DNA of 64,000 nucleotides from Imperialibacter roseus. Lineage in GTDB: Bacteria; Bacteroidota; Bacteroidia; Cytophagales; Cyclobacteriaceae. Numbering within the stretch: the stretch's first letter is position 1; every line of letters starts with the position of its first letter. The position numbers and the translations under genes were made by a program. Under the pieces are notes generated by a model. The model was not told the DNA's origin. It did no database searches and worked only from the letters and a program-made list of their open reading frames with translations. This document shows, in pieces, positions 41,358 to 49,631 of the stretch. The DNA is taken from contig NZ_CP136051.1 in NCBI RefSeq assembly GCF_032999765.1, positions 3,820,417-3,884,416 on the forward strand, read 5' to 3'.

Positions 41358-43758
41358 ATATCTCAGGGTATTTTTCTGGGTCGGCTTCTGCCATCAATTC
41401 ATACACCTTGTCGAAAACATTCTCCACATTGGGCTTGGAGAAATAATCGCCGTCTGAGCTATAGGCCGGCCTGTGCTCGGCGGAGGTAATCGTACCAGGT
41501 TGGGAATCAAGGTATTTGTACCCCCCCTGCTCTTCGAGCACTTTCTGCATCATATAAGCAGAGGCCCCACCCGGCACGTCTTCATCAGCAAAAATGATGC
41601 GATTAGTTTTTTTCAACGACTCAACAATCGAATGGTGCAGGTCAAAAGGCATTAACGACTGCACATCAATCACTTCGCAGGAGACACCATATTCTTCAAG
41701 GAGCTCGGCTGCTTCCATCACAATCCTGCACATGGAACCGTAAGTCACAATGGTCACATCAGATCCTTCCCTTATTACCTCAGGAACCCCAAGCGGCGTT
41801 TTTATATCATCTATATTTTCCGGAAGTCTTTCCTTGAGTCTGTACCCATTCAAGCACTCGATCACTATCGCAGTGTCATCAGAGGCCAGCAAAGTGTTAT
41901 AAAAGCCAGCTGCTTTGGTCATGTTCCTCGGCACAAGCAGATAGATGCCTCTGAGAGACCCCATGATCATACTCATAGGTGAACCCGAATGCCAAACACC
42001 TTCCAGTCGATGACCTCGTGTTCTTATAATCACGGGAGCCTTCTGGCCTCCCTTTGTTCTGTACTGAAGGGTTGCCAGGTCATCTGACAAGGTTTGCAAT
42101 GTAAATATCAGGTAGTCCAAATATTGTACTTCCGCAATAGGCTTCAACCCTCTCATGGCGGCGCCAATGCCTTGGCCTATGATGGTACTTTCCCGTATTC
42201 CTGTGTCGGTTACACGAATCTCGCCATGCTTTGCTTGTAGCCCTGCAAAGCCCTGGTTCACGTCACCAATTTGCCCCACATCTTCTCCTATCGCAAATAT
42301 TCTAGGATCCCTGCTAAATGCATGGTCAAAGAAAGCCTGAAGTACTTCTCTACCGTCAACTATCACACTGTCATCGTTGTAAACAGGTGCCACTTCCTTC
42401 ACATTAACAGCCCTTTGCTCCGACTCGCTATACAAATGGCTGCTGTACTGCTCAAGGTGCTCTGCATTCTTGATCTTCAGCCAATTGATGAGATGCTGTC
42501 TCTCTTCGTATTTCTCACCTCGCATAAGGTACAAAGAGCGCTTAACAGCCTTCACCACGTCCATCTTCAATGGATTCAGCGTTTTCTCCAGCGCCTTGTT
42601 GATAGCACTGATTTTCGCTCCATTTTTACTAACGCCTGCGGCATTGGCAAGGAGATTAGATGCCCCCTTCAGGTCTTCCTTGATACTGGCTACGTAAGCC
42701 TTCCATGCCTCATTCTTATCGGTCTTAGCCTTCTCCCTGGCATTTTCCTCCAGCCTTTCGAGGTGCTCCAAAGTGGCCATCTCATTTTCCAATATCCACT
42801 CTCGAAACTTTTTTATGCAGTCAAACTCCTCTTCCCATGCAAGTCTTTCTTTCGACTTGTATCTTTCCTGCGACCCCGAAGTCGAATGCCCCTGAGGCTG
42901 CGTCATCTCTTTTACGTGAACGAGCACCGGAACATGCTCATCCCTGGCAACCCTACCTGCATGGCGGTACGCCTGAACCAGCTTCTCGTAGTCCCAGCCA
43001 TTCACCACAATGATTTCATACCCATTTTCGGAGTTATTCCGCTGGAAGCCAGCCAGAACTTTAGAAATATCTGATTTAGTAGTATGATATTCCGCAGGCA
43101 CTGAAATTCCATACTCATCATCCCAAATAGAAATGACCATAGGCACCTGCAGCACCCCGCCAGCGTTGATTGTTTCGAAGAAGTGTCCTTCCGATGTGGA
43201 TGCGTTCCCTATAGTGCCCCAGGCTACTTCGTTACCGTCAATGGAAAAGTCTTCAAAGTGCTTAAGTGCAGGATTGTTTCTGTAAAGTTTGGAGGCGTAA
43301 GCGAGGCCAAGCAGACGTGGCATTTGCCCCGCTGTGCATGAAATATCCGAACTGGAGTTTTTCATGTCTGTCTGCGTTTTCCACTCTCCCTTTTCGTTAA
43401 GGTACCGGGTAGAAAAATGACTGTTCATCAGACGGCCGCCAGAAGAGGGGTCGGCAGAAAGGTCGGTGTGAGCATAAAGCTGAGCAAAGAATTGCTGGAT
43501 CGTGAGCTGGCCGATGGCCATCATAAATGTTTGATCCCTATAGTAACCAGACCTGAAATCGCCATTTTTGAATACTTTGGCCATCGCTACCTGAGCGAGT
43601 TCTTTGCCATCACCAAAAATACCAAACTTCGCCTTGCCCATGAAAACTTCCTTCCTTCCCATCAAACTAGCTTCACGGCTTTCGCAAACCAAAAGGTAGT
43701 CGTCGAGAATTTCGGCAACAGGCACGCTAATTTCTTTCTTAGTCTTTACTACACTCAC
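41350..43758 (-). CDS. Fused alpha/beta E1 component of a 2-oxoacid dehydrogenase
   Basis: An 802-residue protein that joins both E1 subunits. The first 400 residues are the alpha half with the thiamine diphosphate region (AWGTIGNASTSEGHFFETIN), and residues about 455-802 the beta half (REVLQAFFDHAFSRDPRIFA, FAGLQAKHGEIRVTDTGIRE, GAAMRGLKPIAEVQYLDYL). It decarboxylates a 2-oxoacid and passes the acyl group to the lipoyl E2. Fused proteins of this type in Bacteroidota are annotated as branched-chain 2-oxoacid dehydrogenase E1; pyruvate or 2-oxoisovalerate remain possible. E2 and E3 genes are not nearby. The link to ilvE at the other end of the window is only thematic. Confidence 0.93.
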   Translation of the reverse strand: MSVVKTKKEISVPVAEILDDYLLVCESREASLMGRKEVFMGKAKFGIFGDGKELAQVAMAKVFKNGDFRSGYYRDQTFMMAIGQLTIQQFFAQLYAHTDLSADPSSGGRLMNSHFSTRYLNEKGEWKTQTDMKNSSSDISCTAGQMPRLLGLAYASKLYRNNPALKHFEDFSIDGNEVAWGTIGNASTSEGHFFETINAGGVLQVPMVISIWDDEYGISVPAEYHTTKSDISKVLAGFQRNNSENGYEIIVVNGWDYEKLVQAYRHAGRVARDEHVPVLVHVKEMTQPQGHSTSGSQERYKSKERLAWEEEFDCIKKFREWILENEMATLEHLERLEENAREKAKTDKNEAWKAYVASIKEDLKGASNLLANAAGVSKNGAKISAINKALEKTLNPLKMDVVKAVKRSLYLMRGEKYEERQHLINWLKIKNAEHLEQYSSHLYSESEQRAVNVKEVAPVYNDDSVIVDGREVLQAFFDHAFSRDPRIFAIGEDVGQIGDVNQGFAGLQAKHGEIRVTDTGIRESTIIGQGIGAAMRGLKPIAEVQYLDYLIFTLQTLSDDLATLQYRTKGGQKAPVIIRTRGHRLEGVWHSGSPMSMIMGSLRGIYLLVPRNMTKAAGFYNTLLASDDTAIVIECLNGYRLKERLPENIDDIKTPLGVPEVIREGSDVTIVTYGSMCRIVMEAAELLEEYGVSCEVIDVQSLMPFDLHHSIVESLKKTNRIIFADEDVPGGASAYMMQKVLEEQGGYKYLDSQPGTITSAEHRPAYSSDGDYFSKPNVENVFDKVYELMAEADPEKYPEIFN

Positions 43759-44066
43759 TATTATGCTGATTTAGAGGATAATGTTGTCGATTGCAATGAA
43801 CGGACTCTGAAAAGAGGTATTTCAAATATAAGCATAAAATTACACGTTTTCAATTTTGTCAATCGCACAAAAAAAATACAACTACCTGATAATCAGTAGA
43901 AATTGTGGTTTTTAAGGAATAAAATTTTTGCAAATGACCCTTCGGGCAAAGAATAGTTTGCCGGGGTTAACCGGCGGGAAATTTTAGCATTATTCAATGA
44001 AAGGGGGACGATTTTGTCAACTTCGAAAATCGAAGAGTTTCAAAACAAATATTGCATTCATGTTCA

Positions 44067-44074
44067 TATATTTG
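44067..44074 (+). promoter_or_regulatory. Likely -7 element of the alanine dehydrogenase promoter
   Basis: TATATTTG matches the Bacteroidota -7 consensus TAnnTTTG exactly. It ends 40 bases before the ATG at 44114. A -33 TTTG is not clear at the expected distance. Its position supports the 44114 start over an upstream ATG at 43997. Confidence 0.5.
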
Positions 44075-44113
44075 TTGCCTTTCCAAAAAGCGACATTAAC
44101 TAACAATACGATC

Positions 44114-45229
44114 ATGATTATTGGGGTTCCTAAGGAGATTAAAAACAATGAAAACAGGGTTGCATTGACCCCTGCTGGCGTAACTGAATTATTAAAGAGA
44201 GGGCATGAGGTACACGTGCAAGCTACCGCAGGAGAAGGCAGCGGGTTCACTGATGATTCTTACAAAGAAGCCGGTGCCAACATACTTCCGACTATTGAAG
44301 CTACCTACCAGAAAGCTGAGATGATCATGAAAGTGAAGGAGCCTATCGAGGCAGAGTATTCGCTTATCAAGAAGGATCAATTGCTATTTACCTATTTTCA
44401 CTTTGCCTCATACGAACCTCTCACTCATGCCATGATAAAGAGTGGGGCTGTTTGCCTTGCTTATGAGACCGTTGAAAAAGCAAATGGCACACTACCTCTT
44501 CTGATCCCTATGTCAGAAGTAGCAGGTAGAATGTCGATCCAACAGGGTGCCAAGTTTCTGGAGAAACCAATGAAGGGCCGTGGCATTCTGCTGGGAGGTG
44601 TACCTGGAGTTCGCCCGGCAAAAGTGATGATCCTGGGTGGTGGCGTAGTGGGTACTGAAGCAGCAAAAATGGCTGCGGGGCTCGGTGCTGACGTAATCAT
44701 ACTTGATCTGAGCCTCCCAAGGCTACGCTACCTGGATGACGTTATGCCTGCCAATGTAAAGACCCTGATGAGCAATGAATACAACATCCGTGAACTCATC
44801 AAGGATCATGATCTTATTATAGGTGCCGTACTTATTCCAGGCGCAAAGGCTCCAAAGCTCATCACCAAAGATATGCTGAAGGAAATGCGCCCAGGCACTG
44901 TGATGGTGGATGTGGCGGTAGATCAGGGTGGCTGCTTCGAAACTACCAAGCCAACTACTCACCAGGATCCGGTTTTCATCATCGATGATGTCATTCACTA
45001 TTGCGTCGCCAATATGCCTGGTGCTGTTCCTTATACTTCCACACTGGCGCTGACCAATGCCACACTGCCCTATGCTATTCAGCTGGCCGGCAAGGGATGG
45101 AAAACAGCCTGTAAGGAAAACAATGAACTGAAGCTTGGCTTGAATGTGATCAACGGAAAAGTGGTATACCAGGCAGTATCAGAAGCTTTTAATCTGGATT
45201 ATACCGACGTAAACACATTCCTGAATTAA
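44114..45229 (+). CDS. ald: Alanine dehydrogenase
   Basis: A 371-residue enzyme, the family's usual length, from the ATG at 44114 (MIIGVPKEIKNNENRVALTP). Upstream codons back to 43997 are open but unlike the family. Visible landmarks are MIMKVKEP with the substrate-binding Lys, AYETVE, the Rossmann motif ILGGGVVGTEAAK, and VAVDQGGCFETTKPTTH with the catalytic Asp region, ending PYAIQLAGKGW. It reversibly converts L-alanine, NAD and water to pyruvate, ammonia and NADH. A strong terminator follows. Confidence 0.97.
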   Translation: MIIGVPKEIKNNENRVALTPAGVTELLKRGHEVHVQATAGEGSGFTDDSYKEAGANILPTIEATYQKAEMIMKVKEPIEAEYSLIKKDQLLFTYFHFASYEPLTHAMIKSGAVCLAYETVEKANGTLPLLIPMSEVAGRMSIQQGAKFLEKPMKGRGILLGGVPGVRPAKVMILGGGVVGTEAAKMAAGLGADVIILDLSLPRLRYLDDVMPANVKTLMSNEYNIRELIKDHDLIIGAVLIPGAKAPKLITKDMLKEMRPGTVMVDVAVDQGGCFETTKPTTHQDPVFIIDDVIHYCVANMPGAVPYTSTLALTNATLPYAIQLAGKGWKTACKENNELKLGLNVINGKVVYQAVSEAFNLDYTDVNTFLN

Positions 45230-45254
45230 ATCGATCTGAAGAGGTTATTGAAGA

Positions 45255-45289
45255 AGAGGTTGTTCCTTCGGCGGACAACCTCTTTTTTT
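45255..45289 (+). terminator. Rho-independent terminator of ald
   Basis: AGAGGTTGT (45255-45263) pairs with ACAACCTCT (45275-45283) around a TTCG-containing loop, followed by a run of seven T ending at 45289. It touches the stop codon of the converging HsdR_N-type gene. Confidence 0.9.
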
Positions 45290-45719
45290 ATTTATAAGGG
45301 GGAATATTATCAAGTGTTTTAAGGATATTCTTTTCCCTTTCCACCTGAAGACAAATCATTTCCTTTCCGTTGGTGATCACCAAAATGTTTGCGTCCAACT
45401 CTTTGTTATAAGTCGACACCTGAAATATTGTTTCACGACTTAGCTTCACATCAGGCGCTTTACACTCCACCAGGATATGAGGCTTGCCGTTGTTGTCATA
45501 CACTACAAGGTCTGTTCGCTTCTGCCTTTTGTTGTAGTGCAAGCCCGCTTCTATTGACATCAAACCTTTTGGGTAGTGGAGTTCAGCTATCAGATAATTC
45601 ACCATCTGCTGCCTGACCGCTTCTTCGGGCGTCCAAACGAGGTACTTCCGTCTAAGAAGGTCATAAATGAGCGTCTGTCCGTCCTTTTCAATTACAAGCG
45701 GCCTGGTTTCCTTGCTCAT
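45288..45719 (-). CDS. Stand-alone HsdR N-terminal-like (PD-(D/E)XK) nuclease-fold protein
   Basis: A 143-residue protein matching the N-terminal domain of type I restriction HsdR subunits, without helicase parts. The nuclease motif is in place: Asp70 in KRTDLVVYD and Glu85-x-Lys87 in LVECKAP, with Gln100 in TIFQVSTYN. There are no hsdM or hsdS genes near, so classical restriction is unlikely. It shares a 4-bp ATGA overlap with the upstream transporter gene, so it is translated with it. Its role is unknown; DNA repair or RNA processing are guesses only. Confidence 0.88.
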   Translation of the reverse strand: MSKETRPLVIEKDGQTLIYDLLRRKYLVWTPEEAVRQQMVNYLIAELHYPKGLMSIEAGLHYNKRQKRTDLVVYDNNGKPHILVECKAPDVKLSRETIFQVSTYNKELDANILVITNGKEMICLQVEREKNILKTLDNIPPYK

Positions 45720-47032
45720 CTAGCTTCTTCCGCTTTCGGAAGCCTGATAACGTTGAAATTAGTTTGTCTCAAGAAAAGGAGACCCAAAATAAAAAAGGTT
45801 GCAAGGGCCAGCGTGCTGTTTCGCATGCTTCCTGTGAGTTGCTCTATCAACCCATAAGCAAATGTACCGATCACAATTGACAGCTTTTCCGTTACGTCAT
45901 AGAAGCTAAAGTATGAAGCATGGTCAATGGTGTTTTCCGGTATCAGCTTAGAAAATGCCGACCGGGACTGGGACTGTATACCCCCCATCACTAACCCGAC
46001 AACAGTGGCTACTACATAGAATTGCATAGCGGAAGTAACAAAGTATGCCCCAAGGCAAACCAAAATCCAGATCACAACCATTATCGACAACGATATTTTG
46101 TTCCCCTTTACCTTGGATACATAGGCGAACAAATATGACCCAGCCACGGCTACCACTTGTATGATCAACACCGTAAGAATTAGTTTTTCACCCGGTAGCT
46201 TCAATTCTTTGTCGCCAAAAGTTGCGGCCAAAAACATGACGGTTTGTACCCCCATGTTGTAGAAAAAGAAAGCCTTCAGGTAACGTCGCATAGAAGGTAA
46301 GTCTTTTAGAGATCTAAACACCTTCCTCACTTCCTTGTACCCATGTGCCAGCAGCTTTCCGGCAGGTTTCCGATTGTAGGGATTTGTTGGCAGATAGTGA
46401 AAGGGAATAAGCGAAAACCCCAACCACCAGACGCCTACCAGCAGAAAGGCAAATCGTGACGCTGCTCCCCCATTAGCAAACCCAAACCAATCGGGAAAAG
46501 TAATGGAGATAAGGTTAAACAAAAGCAGCAACAGGCTACCGGCATACCCCATGGCGTACCCCTTGGCGCTTACGATATCATACCTGTCGGAGGTGGTGAT
46601 TTCAGGCAAAAAGGCGTTGTAAAAAACCAGGCTGCCCGAGTAGCCAATACTGGCGACAATCGAAGCAAAAATACCAAGTTCTATATTGCTCCCATCAAAG
46701 AAATAAAGCGTTATGCATGCCGCTGCTCCGATGTAGGTGAAGATGCGAAGAAAAAGCTTCTTCATCCCACCATAATCTGCAATACCCGATAGTAAAGGTG
46801 AAAAGAGCGCTATAGCTAAAAATGAAAAGGAAATCGAGTATGAATAAAGGACAGTGTTGGTGATTGTCAGCCCCAAAAACTGCACCTGCTCACCACCAAA
46901 GAAGTTTCTTGTGACGCTACTATAGTAAACTGGGAAAATGGTACTGGTAATCACCAGGTTGTAGACCGAATTAGACCAGTCGTACATGCACCAGGCATTC
47001 ACCACCTTGTTGTTCTTAAGGTTCAGGTTCAT
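45716..47032 (-). CDS. MFS transporter of the UMF1/Atg22-like family
   Basis: A 438-residue membrane protein with about 12 predicted helices. The N-terminal AWCMYDWSNSVYNLVITSTI is the family signature (YDWANSxY), and PLLSGIADYGGMKK follows in the first loop, the MFS motif A equivalent. A QSQSRSAFSKLIPEN segment in the second half matches UMF1 proteins. The substrate is unknown. A terminator hairpin lies directly before its start codon, and its stop overlaps the HsdR_N-like start. Confidence 0.92.
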   Translation of the reverse strand: MNLNLKNNKVVNAWCMYDWSNSVYNLVITSTIFPVYYSSVTRNFFGGEQVQFLGLTITNTVLYSYSISFSFLAIALFSPLLSGIADYGGMKKLFLRIFTYIGAAACITLYFFDGSNIELGIFASIVASIGYSGSLVFYNAFLPEITTSDRYDIVSAKGYAMGYAGSLLLLLFNLISITFPDWFGFANGGAASRFAFLLVGVWWLGFSLIPFHYLPTNPYNRKPAGKLLAHGYKEVRKVFRSLKDLPSMRRYLKAFFFYNMGVQTVMFLAATFGDKELKLPGEKLILTVLIIQVVAVAGSYLFAYVSKVKGNKISLSIMVVIWILVCLGAYFVTSAMQFYVVATVVGLVMGGIQSQSRSAFSKLIPENTIDHASYFSFYDVTEKLSIVIGTFAYGLIEQLTGSMRNSTLALATFFILGLLFLRQTNFNVIRLPKAEEAR

Positions 47033-47035
47033 GGC

Positions 47036-47068
47036 AAAAAAAAAGTCTTCCCCAAAGGAAAGACTTTT
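47036..47068 (-). terminator. Rho-independent terminator of the exb operon
   Basis: On the minus strand AAAAGTCTTTCC and GGGAAGACTTTT form a stem with a short loop, followed by nine T in all. It begins 20 bp after the last exbD stop. The U-tract ends four bases before the ATG of the MFS gene, so that gene either has its promoter inside this hairpin or relies on read-through. Confidence 0.82.
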
Positions 47069-47087
47069 ATATGATTATCAACTATGA

Positions 47088-47552
47088 TTATAGATTATCC
47101 ATGCCTTGACGGGAGCTGTAAAGCACCTTTCTGGCATTTGCCTCTCTCAATTCCTGCTGCACATCAGCTACAATACCCATTTTGGCTTCAATATCCACCT
47201 TCATTGACATTGTAATCTGATCTCTTTCCACTTCGCTAAGCTTATCCTTTTCTGTATTTACAAACTGGACAACATCTTTTGGCGTGATGAATACATCATT
47301 TACCTGAATTTTAGGCTCTGTACCAAAAGTTGCAGTGTTCTTAGGGGGGCCTATGTATATATAGCTCACCAAAGACTTGCGTTCAATCTTTGAAAGCTGA
47401 GTCGCCCTGGGCAACTCCTGTTTCACCAATAGCTCTGTTTCCCTCATCACGGTGGTTACCATGAAGAAGAACAGCAGCATAAAGATGATATCAGGAAGAG
47501 CAGCTGTAGGTATCTCCTGAGAAGTACCGGAACTCTTTTTAAACTTTCCCAT
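47088..47552 (-). CDS. exbD: ExbD/TolR family protein (second copy)
   Basis: A 154-residue protein with one transmembrane helix (about 19-39) carrying the proton-path aspartate in TAALPDIIFMLLFFFMV (Asp21), and a periplasmic domain. It works with ExbB as a proton-driven motor that powers TonB or similar systems. It begins two bases after the first exbD. It differs from the usual ExbD by the long periplasmic segment VEIEAKMG-like near the end, but is otherwise ordinary. Confidence 0.92.
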   Translation of the reverse strand: MGKFKKSSGTSQEIPTAALPDIIFMLLFFFMVTTVMRETELLVKQELPRATQLSKIERKSLVSYIYIGPPKNTATFGTEPKIQVNDVFITPKDVVQFVNTEKDKLSEVERDQITMSMKVDIEAKMGIVADVQQELREANARKVLYSSRQGMDNL

Positions 47553-47554
47553 AA

Positions 47555-48196
47555 TTAACCTCCAATTTTAGTAGGCTCCGCAATAGAAATCGCTCTGGGC
47601 ATTCCTGAACGAGCCTGATCATACAGCTTCTTTTGTTCCGGATCTTTCTGATCCAGTTGAAGAAACTCCTGTGCAGTTTTACCTATTCTCTCACCGTACA
47701 CTTCATTGTAAGCGGCATTTACTTCGTCCAATACGGTGATGTAAAGTTCGTAGCTCGTACCTCTATCGGCTTTGAAGGATACTATAGCCTTATCAGGGCC
47801 GTCAGAAGAATCCTTTCTTCGTCCATAAGCGCTGACAAAGCTTTTCATTGGCGCCGGAAGGTCGTTGTAAACCATCATGGCATCTTCCGAGGGTCGTCCA
47901 AAATTCAGGATAAACTCCTTGATCATTGGCTTCAGCTCTTCAATATCAGTGAGTGGCTCATCTTCAACAAGCAGCAAATCTTTCGAGTTGGCTTGTATCT
48001 TGAAGATATTCCTGTCGTTCTCCTTCACCTCTGGTGGTGGCTGGTTCGGATCCGGCTTCGGAGGCAAAAGCATCGCAATACCTTTGTCATTTGCCATCGT
48101 GGTAGTTACCAGAAAGAAAATGAGCAAAAGGAAAGCAATGTCAGCCATAGAACCGGCATTTACCTCCGTACTAGGTCTGTTTTTCTTGCTTGCCAT
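47555..48196 (-). CDS. exbD: ExbD/TolR family protein (first copy)
   Basis: A 213-residue protein with the key transmembrane aspartate in AGSMADIAFLLLIFFLVTT (Asp19). The periplasmic part is longer than in the second copy and has a PKPDPNQPPPEVKENDRN proline-rich stretch just after the membrane, possibly spanning toward the cell wall. The two different ExbD proteins probably form a heterodimer inside one ExbB ring. It starts one base after the stop of the upstream 107-residue membrane protein gene. Confidence 0.92.
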   Translation of the reverse strand: MASKKNRPSTEVNAGSMADIAFLLLIFFLVTTTMANDKGIAMLLPPKPDPNQPPPEVKENDRNIFKIQANSKDLLLVEDEPLTDIEELKPMIKEFILNFGRPSEDAMMVYNDLPAPMKSFVSAYGRRKDSSDGPDKAIVSFKADRGTSYELYITVLDEVNAAYNEVYGERIGKTAQEFLQLDQKDPEQKKLYDQARSGMPRAISIAEPTKIGG

Positions 48197-48197
48197 A

Positions 48198-48521
48198 CTA
48201 CTTAACTATTTTTGAAATTTCCGTATACACGATTCCAACTAAAGCTACACCTGTCAACAGGTACATCATAATCAAAGAACCTCCAACCAATTTAGACAAT
48301 CCTGCGTCGACGTCATACTTTGTATACACTGCTGTTACCTCATCGCCGGAAATTGCATATCCCAAACCGAAAATAACCAGCAAGATAAGAATACCGACGG
48401 CCGACATGGCCAATGAAGACAGATCGTCCAAGGCGTTGATCAAAGGCAATATGATCGCTGCTAGTAGCGCTATTCCTACCAGAATGTAGGAGCCGATCAA
48501 TGCTATATCAATAAAATCCAT
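48198..48521 (-). CDS. Small three-helix membrane protein of the exb operon
   Basis: A 107-residue protein with three hydrophobic helices (about 5-28, 37-57, 80-101). It has no named domain that I recognise. It lies between exbB (24 bp gap) and exbD (one base gap), so it is very probably an extra subunit or assembly factor of the proton channel. Charged residues are few and lie between the helices (SGDEVTAVYTKYDVDAG). Confidence 0.8.
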   Translation of the reverse strand: MDFIDIALIGSYILVGIALLAAIILPLINALDDLSSLAMSAVGILILLVIFGLGYAISGDEVTAVYTKYDVDAGLSKLVGGSLIMMYLLTGVALVGIVYTEISKIVK

Positions 48522-48545
48522 TTTTGCTGTCTTTAGATGTTAATA

Positions 48546-49367
48546 CTACTTAGAAAGATTGTGCTTTACAAGGATGTCTACCAATGTAATAGAGGCATCT
48601 TCCATTGAGTTCACAAGAGAATCGATCTTTGAAATAAGGTAGTTATAGAACAACTGAAGAATAACAGCTACGATAAGACCACCTACCGTTGTCAAAAGGG
48701 CGATTTTGATACCATCGGCCACAAGAGCAGGAGAAACGTCACCAGCTGCAGCAATTGCATCAAATGCACCAATCATACCAATTACCGTACCCATGAAACC
48801 AAGCATAGGAGCAAGAGAGATGAATAGAGATATCCAAACCATTCCTCTTTCCAGTTTACCCATTTCAACAGAACCGTAAGCAATGATTGACTTCTCAACC
48901 ATTTCAACGCCTTCTGACATTCTCATTAGTCCCTGAGTAAAGATAGATGCAACGGGGCCTTTAGTATTTTTACAAACTTCTTTTGCTGCCTCAACGCCTC
49001 CTGAAGCTAGCGCATTCTCAACGTTAGCAAGAAGTTTTTTGGTGTTGGTGGTAGCGAGGTTCAAAGTGATGATACGCTCGATGGCAACCGCCAAACCGAA
49101 GATCAAACACAAAAGAACGATACCCATAAATTCCCAACCACCTGCGATGAACTGCTCTTTAACAATTTGGTGAAATGATTGCTCGGGCTCATCGACAACT
49201 TCTTCCATCATTGGAGCGACAGGCTCAGGCTCAGCAACCACCTCTTCCACAGCAGCAGAGTCAACCACGGCAGTACTGTCTGAGGAAACTTCATCCTGAG
49301 CAACTGCATTGAATTGGCTGAATGCAAAAACGCCTGTTAGCAACAGCGAAGCGAATAACTTTTTCAT
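48546..49367 (-). CDS. exbB: MotA/TolQ/ExbB family proton channel protein
   Basis: A 273-residue protein. It starts with a signal-like helix (MKKLFASLLLTGVFAF ending AVAQ) and an acidic, proline-rich stretch (residues 25-65), then three transmembrane helices of the ExbB core with SLAPMLGFMGTVIGMIGAFDAI, the family signature, and GIKIALLTTVGGLIVAVI. The N-terminal extension is typical of Bacteroidota ExbB. It forms the pentameric ring that conducts protons for TonB-dependent uptake or gliding-type motors. It is the first gene of the operon; a tRNA gene lies just upstream on the same strand. Confidence 0.95.
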   Translation of the reverse strand: MKKLFASLLLTGVFAFSQFNAVAQDEVSSDSTAVVDSAAVEEVVAEPEPVAPMMEEVVDEPEQSFHQIVKEQFIAGGWEFMGIVLLCLIFGLAVAIERIITLNLATTNTKKLLANVENALASGGVEAAKEVCKNTKGPVASIFTQGLMRMSEGVEMVEKSIIAYGSVEMGKLERGMVWISLFISLAPMLGFMGTVIGMIGAFDAIAAAGDVSPALVADGIKIALLTTVGGLIVAVILQLFYNYLISKIDSLVNSMEDASITLVDILVKHNLSK

Positions 49368-49452
49368 AGTTTAAATTTTAGTAAATCGTAAATTGGTTAC
49401 AGTTAGTAAAAGATAGTTTGTTTTCGTTTTGAATTCTCGTTTATAAATTCTG

Positions 49453-49540
49453 CGGAGAGAGAGGGATTCGAACCCTCGATACCCTTTAGAGGTATACACA
49501 CTTTCCAGGCGTGCTCCTTCAACCACTCGGACACCTCTCC
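49453..49540 (-). tRNA. tRNA-Ser (anticodon GGA)
   Basis: The minus strand folds as a long-variable-arm tRNA of 88 nt. The acceptor stem GGAGAGG pairs with TCTCTCC (one G-T pair), the anticodon loop CTGGAAA sits in a CACGC/GTGTG stem and gives GGA, reading UCC and UCU. The variable arm pairs TACCTCT-type bases with GGGTA, and the T loop is GAGGGTTCGAATCCCTC. CCA is not encoded. It is 85 bp upstream of exbB on the same strand. Confidence 0.97.
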
Positions 49541-49631
49541 AAAGTACAATTTTTGGCGTCTAGCAGCAACAAATAAATCAAGAAAAAACTCTTTATGCAA
49601 ATTTTGATATTAAATTTACATAAGCGTAAAA

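Noticed and set aside
42271..43074. A 267-codon plus-strand frame
   Set aside because: It mirrors the fused E1 gene and shows no signal, domain or upstream site of its own.
45288..45719. Remnant of a type I restriction system
   Set aside because: The protein is a complete single domain with intact catalytic residues and a coupled start, and no hsdM or hsdS pieces are near, so it is not a decayed HsdR.
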